From Paenibacillus sp. oral taxon 786 str. D14 (GTDB lineage Bacteria > Bacillota > Bacilli > Paenibacillales > Paenibacillaceae): DNA of 20,315 nt. The notes under the pieces are model-generated. The model ran no database searches. It worked only from the letters and a program-made list of their open reading frames with translations, and was not told where the DNA came from. Positions 15,231-20,315 of this stretch are shown here, one piece after another. How positions within the stretch are numbered: position 1 is the first letter of the stretch; every line of letters begins with the position of its first letter. The stretch spans positions 43,804 through 64,118 of the forward strand of contig NZ_GG695976.1 in NCBI RefSeq assembly GCF_000159955.1, written 5' to 3'. The position numbers and the translations under genes are program-made.

Positions 15231-15893
15231 TTATTCGGCAATAAGTGCAACACTCTCGTTTGTTGAACTCATCATCTTTCCAGCAGAAAGCGTAAATGTA
15301 TAATCGCATAGCAATTGAATATCTTCTTTGTTATGCGAAGTCATGACGATCAGTTTTTTCTCTGCTTTCAACTTTCTTAATACTTGTCTTAAGGTTTCAA
15401 CCGAAGCCTCATCCAAGGCATTAAAAGGTTCATCCAAAATAATGATTTGTTGATTTTCCATCATGGCCTGAATAATTCCTAGTTTCTGCTTCATCCCCAA
15501 TGAATATTGCTTGACTTTCTTTTTGCTTTTCCAATCCAAATCAAACAAATTCATATAGGATTGAATATCTTCGTCACTCGCGTTATTTCTGATTTTGGCC
15601 AACATTTTCAAATTTTCGTAACCGGTAAGGTGGCCGAGAAAACTTGGTTTTTCAAGTAAAATCCCCAGTTGATCGGGAAAAGAAATTTGCTTGCCTAAGA
15701 CTTTCCCATCTACTTTGACTTCGCCTTTCGTGGGAAGGATCAAACCGGAAATCATCCGTAAGAACATCGTTTTTCCGCTTCCGTTTTTACCTACTACCCC
15801 GTAGATATGCCCGCTATTGAGCGTAACATTTATATTTTCAAGAACATTTGTTTTTCCGATCGTCTTGGTGAAGTTGGTGACCTCAATCTTCAT
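15231..15893 (-). CDS. ABC exporter-type ATPase (bacteriocin-immunity-like)
   Basis: A 220-residue ATPase of the ABC-2 exporter class (CcmA/LolD-like group that includes lantibiotic-immunity F subunits). Walker A is GKNGSGKT (35-42), the Q-loop position reads ILLEKPSFLGHLTGYENL with Glu instead of Gln as in several ABC-2 ATPases, signature YSLGMKQKLG (about 130-139), Walker B IIILDEP (150-156) followed by FNALD, and switch His187 in TSHN. It is last in a four-gene operon, overlapping the preceding membrane gene by 11 bases, with GAAGGAG ten bases before its ATG. It should power the three membrane proteins encoded upstream, probably exporting or removing a peptide or other amphiphile from the membrane. 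The whole operon is AT-rich compared with genes to its left. Confidence 0.88.
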   Translation of the reverse strand: MKIEVTNFTKTIGKTNVLENINVTLNSGHIYGVVGKNGSGKTMFLRMISGLILPTKGEVKVDGKVLGKQISFPDQLGILLEKPSFLGHLTGYENLKMLAKIRNNASDEDIQSYMNLFDLDWKSKKKVKQYSLGMKQKLGIIQAMMENQQIIILDEPFNALDEASVETLRQVLRKLKAEKKLIVMTSHNKEDIQLLCDYTFTLSAGKMMSSTNESVALIAE

Positions 15894-16578
15894 GGAATGA
15901 CAACTCCTTCTTTGTGCTTTTCCTTTGAATCATGATTAGCAGCACGAGAGCTAAGGTTAAGTTCCCAATCACATTCATCAGAGTCATTGTTGGATGATTC
16001 ATCTGAGGTAAGATATGAAATGCAAAATTCTGATAAAGGCTAGTCATCGCTAATAGGACAGATATTCCCCCCATGATCATAAAAGTACCTGCTTTTGATC
16101 GCCTCAACAGAAGATAGACTTGAGCGAAAACCACAATCAGGCAAAACAAATAAATTCTCGCCAGAACTCCAACCGTATCTAAATTCATAGACTGAGTTAT
16201 TTTTGAATCGCCCCATATCGAATCCAGGAATAACCACACGAAGTAAAACAATAATAAAAAAGCGAACAGAAGTGCTGAAGTTCCTTTCAACAGAGCTTTA
16301 AGCCAATTGTTCTTGCTTCCATATCGGATGGATAAGGTATCCGAATTGTCAATATAAAAGACAATATAGTCAATACACACATACTGTAATAAAAAAATGA
16401 GCATGACGAATAACCCCTGCAGCATGGGACTGCTTAAAGGCTTGCCTCCAAAGATCGTCTGAACCATCGTTAACAGATCGTTCATGCCCGAAGCTTTTAA
16501 GAAGACGTAGCTGATCAGGATGCTGCCCAGCAAGATCACATAAGCCATGGGTCTTACACTTTTAAACGCCTCGATCAT
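15883..16578 (-). CDS. Six-helix membrane protein of the ABC exporter (third subunit)
   Basis: A 231-residue hydrophobic protein with six predicted membrane segments: near the N-terminus (AYVILLGSILISYVF), MLQGLFVMLIFLLQYVCIDY, ALLFAFLLLFYFVWLF, ARIYLFCLIVVFAQVYLL, FMIMGGISVLLAMTS and NLTLALVLLIMI. I do not recognise a named family; it looks like an ABC-2-type permease subunit by size, topology and context. It starts at ATG 16578, overlapping the previous stop as ATGA, with GAGGG about eight bases upstream, and overlaps the ATPase gene by 11 bases. It is one of three dissimilar membrane subunits in the operon. The third subunit could also be an accessory rather than a pore-forming part. Confidence 0.75.
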   Translation of the reverse strand: MIEAFKSVRPMAYVILLGSILISYVFLKASGMNDLLTMVQTIFGGKPLSSPMLQGLFVMLIFLLQYVCIDYIVFYIDNSDTLSIRYGSKNNWLKALLKGTSALLFAFLLLFYFVWLFLDSIWGDSKITQSMNLDTVGVLARIYLFCLIVVFAQVYLLLRRSKAGTFMIMGGISVLLAMTSLYQNFAFHILPQMNHPTMTLMNVIGNLTLALVLLIMIQRKSTKKELSFHED

Positions 16579-17213
16579 ATAAAATCCCTCTTATCACTTA
16601 ACTTGATATTTAGGAATATCGTTAAAAGAATGAAACCGACTAAGACCAGGCAGCTTACTGCACCCGGATGAAAGACCCATGAAAATATCAGGTTGATTTT
16701 ATATGAGGAGAACCTTTTTAAATAAGGGATGAATACGATGCTCTCCAATGCTAACCACGTAAAAACAATGAGCTGGCCGTATTTGCTTAGTAGCAAATGG
16801 TTTGACCATTTCAAACATGACATGATATTGATGAAAACAACAGTTCCCAGTAAGTATCTGATATACCATTCAAACAGGAAGAACAGATGACTCGTTTCTC
16901 TCAGTAAAACGGCTCCAAACCAAATAAAAAAGAAGATCATACTCACACAAATTAGGCCTTGGATGTAGTAACCAACTAACTCGTTTCGAAGTATTTTTCT
17001 TCGATTTCCTATTCGTACGTACGTTGTAGGATGAAAACGACTGCTTTCAATAGCCAGTCCGACTGTAAGTACAGACATAAACTGAAATACATAAAATTTA
17101 TTAAATATCCATTGATCAAACCAAGAATGACCCATGGGTATTTTCAATAGCAGAATGATTCCAGTAATGGCAATGTAGATCGTGAACCCAACTAAAAATA
17201 GTAATCTATTCAT
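16575..17213 (-). CDS. Six-helix membrane protein of the ABC exporter (second subunit)
   Basis: A 212-residue protein with about six membrane segments (LFLVGFTIYIAITGIILLL, FQFMSVLTVGLAIES, GYYIQGLICVSMIFFFIW, YIRYLLGTVVFINIMSC, LIVFTWLALESIVFIPYL, LVLVGFILLTIFL). A basic cytoplasmic loop RIGNRRKILRNELVGYY between segments two and three is typical of the coupling region of ABC-2 permeases that contacts the ATPase. No specific family is recognised. ATG 17213 lies inside the end of the previous gene (8-base overlap), and the stop overlaps the next ATG, so the three membrane proteins are tightly co-translated. Together with the first subunit it may form a heterodimeric permease. Confidence 0.75.
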   Translation of the reverse strand: MNRLLFLVGFTIYIAITGIILLLKIPMGHSWFDQWIFNKFYVFQFMSVLTVGLAIESSRFHPTTYVRIGNRRKILRNELVGYYIQGLICVSMIFFFIWFGAVLLRETSHLFFLFEWYIRYLLGTVVFINIMSCLKWSNHLLLSKYGQLIVFTWLALESIVFIPYLKRFSSYKINLIFSWVFHPGAVSCLVLVGFILLTIFLNIKLSDKRDFI

Positions 17214-18042
17214 AACTATCTCTCGACTTCACCAAAATGATGCTTATCATGATGATGTTCAGTATCATCCATCCCCCAAAAGCAATAGCCACATTCTCCC
17301 ATCCTATAATATTAGTCATCGCACTAACCGCCATAGGTTGGAGGATCATCCGAATGTTATAAGAGAATAAGGGGGGGAATGAATCGAAAATATAAGTAAT
17401 GCCATACAAAATAATGACAGGAACTAATAGGGCAACATACCGGTTTTTAAAATGAAACAGCATACTGAGACATAATGAAAAAATAACAAATATCGTTACC
17501 GCGAGCGCATTAAGAAACGTATAGATTTGAACCTCCTTCATCGGATTCGAAAGAAATGCCTGATAGACAAAGCTTCCTTCTTGCGGAATTAAATTATGGT
17601 AATACTCGGTCATCTGAGTCGTATCAGGAAATAGAGTGTACGTCATGAATACATTGATTTCTAGTGCTACAAATAGGATCGCAAAGGATAATACTCCCGT
17701 TGAGATAAACTTGGAGAGGATATACTGAATTTTACTTTTTCGAATGATTTGATAGGTATACATGGAAGTATTCTTATCTTCATGATAGATTAACCCGGTG
17801 AGCAAAACCGACATAATCCAAAATATTTGATGATAAAGGTTGTTCCCCCAACTTACCGAATTCATCAACATCCAAAACTGAAATGGATTTAGACCAATGG
17901 TCTCCACAGAACCCGGGTATTGATCAAAGTGCCGAGTTACTGAAATGGGGTCAAAGATGGCGATGGCCAGCATCACCAACACTACAAGAATGACCTTCTT
18001 ATCTCGTATTAATCTATTGAAATCCACTTTAAGATAACTCAC
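17206..18042 (-). CDS. ABC-2-type permease of the ABC exporter (first subunit)
   Basis: A 278-residue membrane protein with six predicted helices and the layout of an ABC-2 permease. Helix 1 is KVILVVLVMLAIAIFDPI, followed by an extracellular loop, helix 2 IFWIMSVLLTGLIYHED, and the cytoplasmic coupling segment MYTYQIIRKSKIQYILSKFI, a pattern shared with permeases of the bacteriocin-immunity and multidrug ABC-2 groups. Helices 3-6 follow. The start is GTG at 18042, chosen because a perfect AGGAGG lies seven bases upstream and no ATG is better placed. It is the first structural gene of a four-gene operon. A short upstream open frame ends exactly at its Shine-Dalgarno, which may control its expression. 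No sensor kinase of the kind often paired with peptide-sensing ABC systems is present. Confidence 0.82.
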   Translation of the reverse strand: MSYLKVDFNRLIRDKKVILVVLVMLAIAIFDPISVTRHFDQYPGSVETIGLNPFQFWMLMNSVSWGNNLYHQIFWIMSVLLTGLIYHEDKNTSMYTYQIIRKSKIQYILSKFISTGVLSFAILFVALEINVFMTYTLFPDTTQMTEYYHNLIPQEGSFVYQAFLSNPMKEVQIYTFLNALAVTIFVIFSLCLSMLFHFKNRYVALLVPVIILYGITYIFDSFPPLFSYNIRMILQPMAVSAMTNIIGWENVAIAFGGWMILNIIMISIILVKSRDSYE

Positions 18043-18053
18043 CTACAAACCTC

Positions 18054-18143
18054 CTAGATGCAACTGGCCTTGGCAAAAAAATCAAAACAAATGGACCGAG
18101 AATTCGGTCTGAAATCTTTAACACGAGAGAGAATAAATTCCAT
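18054..18143 (-). CDS. Possible 29-residue leader peptide of the ABC exporter operon
   Basis: A short frame begins MEFILSRVKDF and ends FFAKASCI, with its TAG stop forming the first bases of TAGGAGG, the Shine-Dalgarno of the first permease. A hairpin (GACCGA/TCGGTC, 18094-18109) lies within the frame and is followed on the minus strand by a T-rich stretch. This layout resembles leader peptides that control resistance genes by ribosome stalling or by attenuation. Against it: I see no Shine-Dalgarno before its ATG. If the -10 TATACT is real, transcription would start at or next to the ATG, so translation would have to be leaderless. It could be chance. Confidence 0.35.
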   Translation of the reverse strand: MEFILSRVKDFRPNSRSICFDFFAKASCI

Positions 18144-18149
18144 ATTGTG

Positions 18150-18190
18150 AGTATACTAGAAATTACCTGTGTTTTGAAACTAGATTTCAA
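18150..18190 (-). promoter_or_regulatory. Predicted promoter and overlapping palindrome of the ABC exporter operon
   Basis: On the minus strand TTCAAA (18178-18173) and TATACT (18155-18150) are 17 bases apart. The -35 overlaps a palindrome TTGAAA-TCTAG-TTTCAA (18190-18174), a plausible site for a repressor such as the small Xre-type protein encoded just upstream. Transcription would begin near 18143, leaving a leader of about 100 bases. Confidence 0.5.
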
Positions 18191-18202
18191 CCACGAATGA
18201 GA

Positions 18203-18272
18203 AGCACAAAAAAGGCGAGCTCAGGGATCCGAGACTCGCCTTTTACAGTTTTATAGTCTTATGGATCTTTCG
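18203..18272. repeat. Dispersed terminator-containing repeat, copy B
   Basis: A diverged second copy of the element at 5413-5490. AAAAAAGGCGAGCTCAGG, CTCGCCTTT, TACAGTTTTAT, TCTTA and GATC occur in the same order and nearly the same spacing. The loop between the stem arms is the least conserved part. Confidence 0.5.
18208..18244 (-). terminator. Rho-independent terminator after the Xre-type regulator
   Basis: AGGCGAG / CTCGCCT stem with a 15-base loop; on the minus strand it is followed by six T, and on the plus strand by four. It lies about 67 bases after the regulator stop, and just upstream of the ABC operon promoter, isolating the two transcripts. Confidence 0.82.
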
Positions 18273-18310
18273 CGGAACGATTCGCCTAAATTTAATCACC
18301 GAACTGCCTT

Positions 18311-18517
18311 TTATTTCTTGTCAGGAATATGCTCCAATAAATCACCAGGCTGACAATTTAATGCTGAACAGAGTTTATCAATGATTTCTAAAGAGACATA
18401 TTCATTTGTGTTCAATTTTGCCATAGTAGCAGAAGATATTCCCGTCATTTTTATTAACTCATGCTTCTTTATCTCTCGATCTATAAGTAATTTTTGAAAT
18501 GGCTTATAGCTTATCAT
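18311..18517 (-). CDS. Small Xre/Cro-CI-type helix-turn-helix regulator (YozG-like)
   Basis: A 68-residue single-domain DNA-binding protein, MISYKPFQKLLIDREIKKHE followed by LIKMTGISSATMAKLNTNEY, then LEIIDKLCSALNCQPGDLLEHIPD. The five-helix Cro/CI fold and the ending C-x-P-G-D-L-L-E-x-x-P are typical of the short YozG-like Xre regulators of Bacillales. The frame is open further upstream, but ATG 18517 is preferred: it has GAGGGG eight bases before it and gives the usual family length, while the upstream extension is not conserved-looking. It may autoregulate and control the ABC operon downstream on the same strand, from which a terminator separates it, or the divergent small gene. AT-rich like its neighbours. 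Confidence 0.85.
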   Translation of the reverse strand: MISYKPFQKLLIDREIKKHELIKMTGISSATMAKLNTNEYVSLEIIDKLCSALNCQPGDLLEHIPDKK

Positions 18518-18601
18518 TGCCAAACCCCTCGCAAAGAAGTTGAATTTTTCTTTAATTATATTGAACAATCTTTGCATAAACAAAGTTATATTTATGTTCG
18601 C

Positions 18602-18629
18602 TTGACCGAAATATTTGATATGTTAAAAT
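18602..18629 (+). promoter_or_regulatory. Predicted sigma-A-type promoter of the 95-residue protein gene
   Basis: TTGACC (18602-18607) and TAAAAT (18624-18629) are 16 bases apart. A strong Shine-Dalgarno GGGAGGTG (18673-18680) precedes the ATG at 18687. The divergent regulator begins at 18517, so its product could act in this 169-base gap. Confidence 0.55.
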
Positions 18630-18686
18630 AATGTTTGTGAAGTCGAATTTTTATTTGCAAAATTAAATCCCCGGGAGGTGTGATTC

Positions 18687-18974
18687 ATGATCAATTCTTT
18701 AGAGGTTTTAATTGATCCGCTTATTCGTAACCGATTAGAGTCTTTATACAATGAACTTAAGACCAACAACTCTGATTACAAGCAAATATCGTGTGAATCA
18801 GAACAATATATCATGACACTACGAGAAACACTTCCTGACAATCTCAAACAAACTTTATTTCTTTATGAAGATGCTCAATTCACATTACAAGAAATCTTGA
18901 AAGTAAAAATATATCTGCAAGGGTTCAAAGATGCCTTGCAGATATTCAATGAACTACATATCAGTAGACTCTAA
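18687..18974 (+). CDS. Small hypothetical protein, possibly DUF6809-like
   Basis: A 95-residue, mainly helical soluble protein with no signal peptide or membrane segment. It begins MINSLEVLIDPLIRNRLESL, has a polar middle, and ends with YLQGFKDALQIFNELHISRL. The overall plan (an N-terminal leucine-rich helix, a central acidic segment, and a C-terminal helix with a G-F-x-x-A/G-x-x-I/M pattern) recalls the small DUF6809-type proteins common in Firmicutes accessory regions; this is a weak visual match only. Start is fixed by GGGAGGTG six bases upstream. It is divergent from the Xre-type regulator and has its own predicted promoter. Function unknown; a regulator partner or a mobile-element cargo gene are possible. 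Confidence 0.7.
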   Translation: MINSLEVLIDPLIRNRLESLYNELKTNNSDYKQISCESEQYIMTLRETLPDNLKQTLFLYEDAQFTLQEILKVKIYLQGFKDALQIFNELHISRL

Positions 18975-19046
18975 GAGACGTTGGACATTTCTTCTATATA
19001 GCCCGTCATCTGAATCCATACGATAATCACAAAGTGCGATTCAAGA

Positions 19047-19694
19047 TCAACTCGAAATAACCCCAAACTCCCTCACACGCTGCCTCCGCATCCACTGGGT
19101 CGCAACCCACTTCTCACCGCGAACCACAGGAACGCTGCTGTGCAGGGTCAAGTTGTTGAGTTCTTGTTGACGATAGAAGTATTCGAAGTACAGGGCGGAC
19201 CCGCGCTCGGGTTTGACCTCTAGATCCAATAAGGGAAAGACGGTCTCTCCCCCTGCCTCCACATCGTTCAAGTAGATGATCAGCGTGCTGATCCGATTGT
19301 TGCTTGCGGAAGGGCTGTTCGGACCGAAAAAGTCATAGTGCGCTTGGTATTCTTGGCCAGGGCCGTAGTGGAGGACTTGCAAGCCTTCGGCATGTTCGAT
19401 CGGCACGTTCATTAAGGCGGAGATTCGCTTTTCGATGCGATGGATGAAGGGGTTTTCCTCTTCTTCGAAGAACATCCCGCGGCTCGTGCGGATTTCGCTG
19501 ACCACTTTGTTCACGAGTTTGGATTCTCGTAGTCGGGGAGCGGCTGCTTCAATCAACTGCCGGCATTCGTCGTCCGTCAGCAGCCGTTCGAATCTCATGA
19601 TCAAAGGCTCTTTGTGGAGCACCGTCGCCGCAACGGTACAATTATCGAGCGAGTAGAAGGATTGAATCGGCAAGATGGAAATCTCCTCGCTCAT
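19047..19694 (-). CDS. Prolyl 4-hydroxylase-like Fe(II)/2-oxoglutarate dioxygenase
   Basis: A 215-residue enzyme of the P4H (2OG-Fe(II) oxygenase) family. The iron ligands are His119 and Asp121 in YQAHYDFF and His185 in LTLHSSVPV; Lys195 in RGEKWVATQW binds 2-oxoglutarate. NNRISTLIIYLNDVEAGGET and ALYFEYFYRQQELN are strongly family-like. Length and order closely resemble the 216-residue prolyl 4-hydroxylase of Bacillus anthracis, which hydroxylates proline in collagen-like or elongation-factor peptides in vitro. ATG 19694 is chosen over an upstream ATG at 19733 because AGAGGTGA lies six bases before it. No collagen-like substrate gene is in the window. The enzyme should be cytoplasmic. It is separated from its neighbours and probably transcribed alone. 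Confidence 0.9.
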   Translation of the reverse strand: MSEEISILPIQSFYSLDNCTVAATVLHKEPLIMRFERLLTDDECRQLIEAAAPRLRESKLVNKVVSEIRTSRGMFFEEEENPFIHRIEKRISALMNVPIEHAEGLQVLHYGPGQEYQAHYDFFGPNSPSASNNRISTLIIYLNDVEAGGETVFPLLDLEVKPERGSALYFEYFYRQQELNNLTLHSSVPVVRGEKWVATQWMRRQRVREFGVISS

Positions 19695-19801
19695 TTCTAT
19701 CACCTCTACTATACAGATTTTCGATGGAATCATTATACATCAGCCTAAGTTCGTCGAGTATCCCCCTGTCAGCTGTTCTCACCCGAATCATCCTAACCAA
19801 C

Positions 19802-19836
19802 AAAAAAATCAACAACCTCACATGGTCGTTGATTTT
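19802..19836 (-). terminator. Rho-independent terminator after the kinase-like gene
   Basis: A 13-base stem AAAATCAACAACC / GGTCGTTGATTTT with one mismatch and a six-base loop. On the minus strand it is followed by a run of T (seven in total with the stem end). It begins 14 bases after the kinase-like stop codon and precedes the prolyl hydroxylase gene. Confidence 0.8.
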
Positions 19837-19849
19837 GGCATGGTTCAGT

Positions 19850-20315
19850 TCACTTCAAGCGGGCTGCATCCCACTCCCATTTCAACTCCAAAAGGGATTG
19901 CTGACGCTTGCTCCGATCCTCGCTAACGGCTCTTAACGCCACCTCATAACATTCATCATTCAATCGCCATTTTTCAATCGATCGGTCGGTCTCCCCACCA
20001 AAGAGTGCAAACGCCGCAGCCCCCATCACGTACACATTTGATACCTCATCGATGACTGCACCAAGCGTAAACTCTTCTGGAGACATGAAGCGTGAGGAGC
20101 CCCACATTCTGCCCATCGTGTTGATGTAGGGGCTTTTGGCGTATAAATCAATATCGCATAGGATTGTCTTGTTTGCAGCAAAGTCATACAAGACACAGCC
20201 ATCATAAAAATCAATGGCCACATATCCACGCCCAGCAATATGAATGTGAAAATCCAATATATCGTTAAACACTTCAAGCTTGGCAGGTTCGGGCAGCTGC
20301 ATAAATTTCTCTCTG
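19850..20315 (-). CDS. Protein-kinase-like protein, C-terminal part (5' end outside window)
   Basis: About 155 residues of a compact serine/threonine-kinase-like protein. GYVAIDFYDGCVLYDF stands where the catalytic loop is expected, with Asp in A-I-D; ILCDIDLY replaces the DFG motif as D-I-D; then MGRMWGSSRFMSPEEF is a clear activation-segment/APE region, followed by IDEVSNVYVMGAAAFALFGG and a short C-lobe. The nominal ATG at 20302 lacks a Shine-Dalgarno, and the frame stays open to the window edge (R-E-K-F before it), so the gene continues to the right with the N-lobe. Related Bacillales proteins are about 270 residues and seem to be eukaryote-like kinase or phosphotransferase homologues of unknown substrate. 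No membrane segment is visible in this part. Confidence 0.75.
   Translation of the reverse strand, partial: REKFMQLPEPAKLEVFNDILDFHIHIAGRGYVAIDFYDGCVLYDFAANKTILCDIDLYAKSPYINTMGRMWGSSRFMSPEEFTLGAVIDEVSNVYVMGAAAFALFGGETDRSIEKWRLNDECYEVALRAVSEDRSKRQQSLLELKWEWDAARLK

Noticed and set aside
18975..19046. Small RNA or extra gene between the 95-residue protein and the hydroxylase gene
   Set aside because: The 72-base gap shows no promoter, hairpin or open frame of note.

Overview
The window looks like chromosomal DNA from a Bacillales bacterium, most likely Paenibacillus or a close relative. Several proteins read like diverged versions of Bacillus ones: DesK/DesR, the YclN/O/P/Q petrobactin-type importer and the B. 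anthracis-type prolyl 4-hydroxylase. Shine-Dalgarno sites are strong (AGGAGG type), there is a Bacillus-type 7-1-7 Fur box, and genes are packed in overlapping operons. I saw no rRNA, tRNA, CRISPR array, prophage or intact transposase.

Left end (1-1925): a decayed locus. A slipin/SPFH gene on the minus strand and a WYL-domain regulator on the plus strand have both lost their 5' ends and meet head to head near position 840. A second WYL gene follows, with a frameshift near 1660 and an aberrant C-terminus. Next (1922-4825) is a minus-strand operon of a DUF418 membrane protein, a DesK-like histidine kinase and a DesR-like response regulator. Upstream of it lies a perfect palindrome that may be the regulator's operator. 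An AraC-GyrI-type regulator (5023-5381) is reduced to frame-shifted segments.

Middle (5423-9568): a complete siderophore importer in the order binding lipoprotein, two FecCD-type permeases, ATPase. Its promoter (TTGATA-17-TACAAT) has a near-consensus Fur box just after the predicted start, so it should be derepressed when iron is low. From 9693 to 15204 there is a two-component pair facing away from a two-gene operon, which encodes a large membrane-anchored alpha/beta hydrolase and a CPBP/CAAX-type membrane protease. The response regulator has an in-frame TGA where a Trp is expected, removing half of its DNA-binding domain. A direct repeat with 11-bp spacing between the divergent genes may be its binding site.

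Right end (15231-20315): base composition drops to clearly AT-rich. An ABC exporter-like operon has one ATPase and three different six-helix membrane proteins. Its leader contains a 29-codon open frame whose stop codon touches the Shine-Dalgarno of the first structural gene, with a hairpin inside it. A small Xre-type regulator and a divergent 95-residue protein follow. The window ends with a prolyl 4-hydroxylase and the C-terminal part of a protein-kinase-like gene that runs off the edge.

At least five genes in 20 kb are broken. The best candidates for something new are the three-permease ABC operon with its possible leader peptide, and the hydrolase/protease module with its damaged two-component system. 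Neither can be proven novel from sequence alone.
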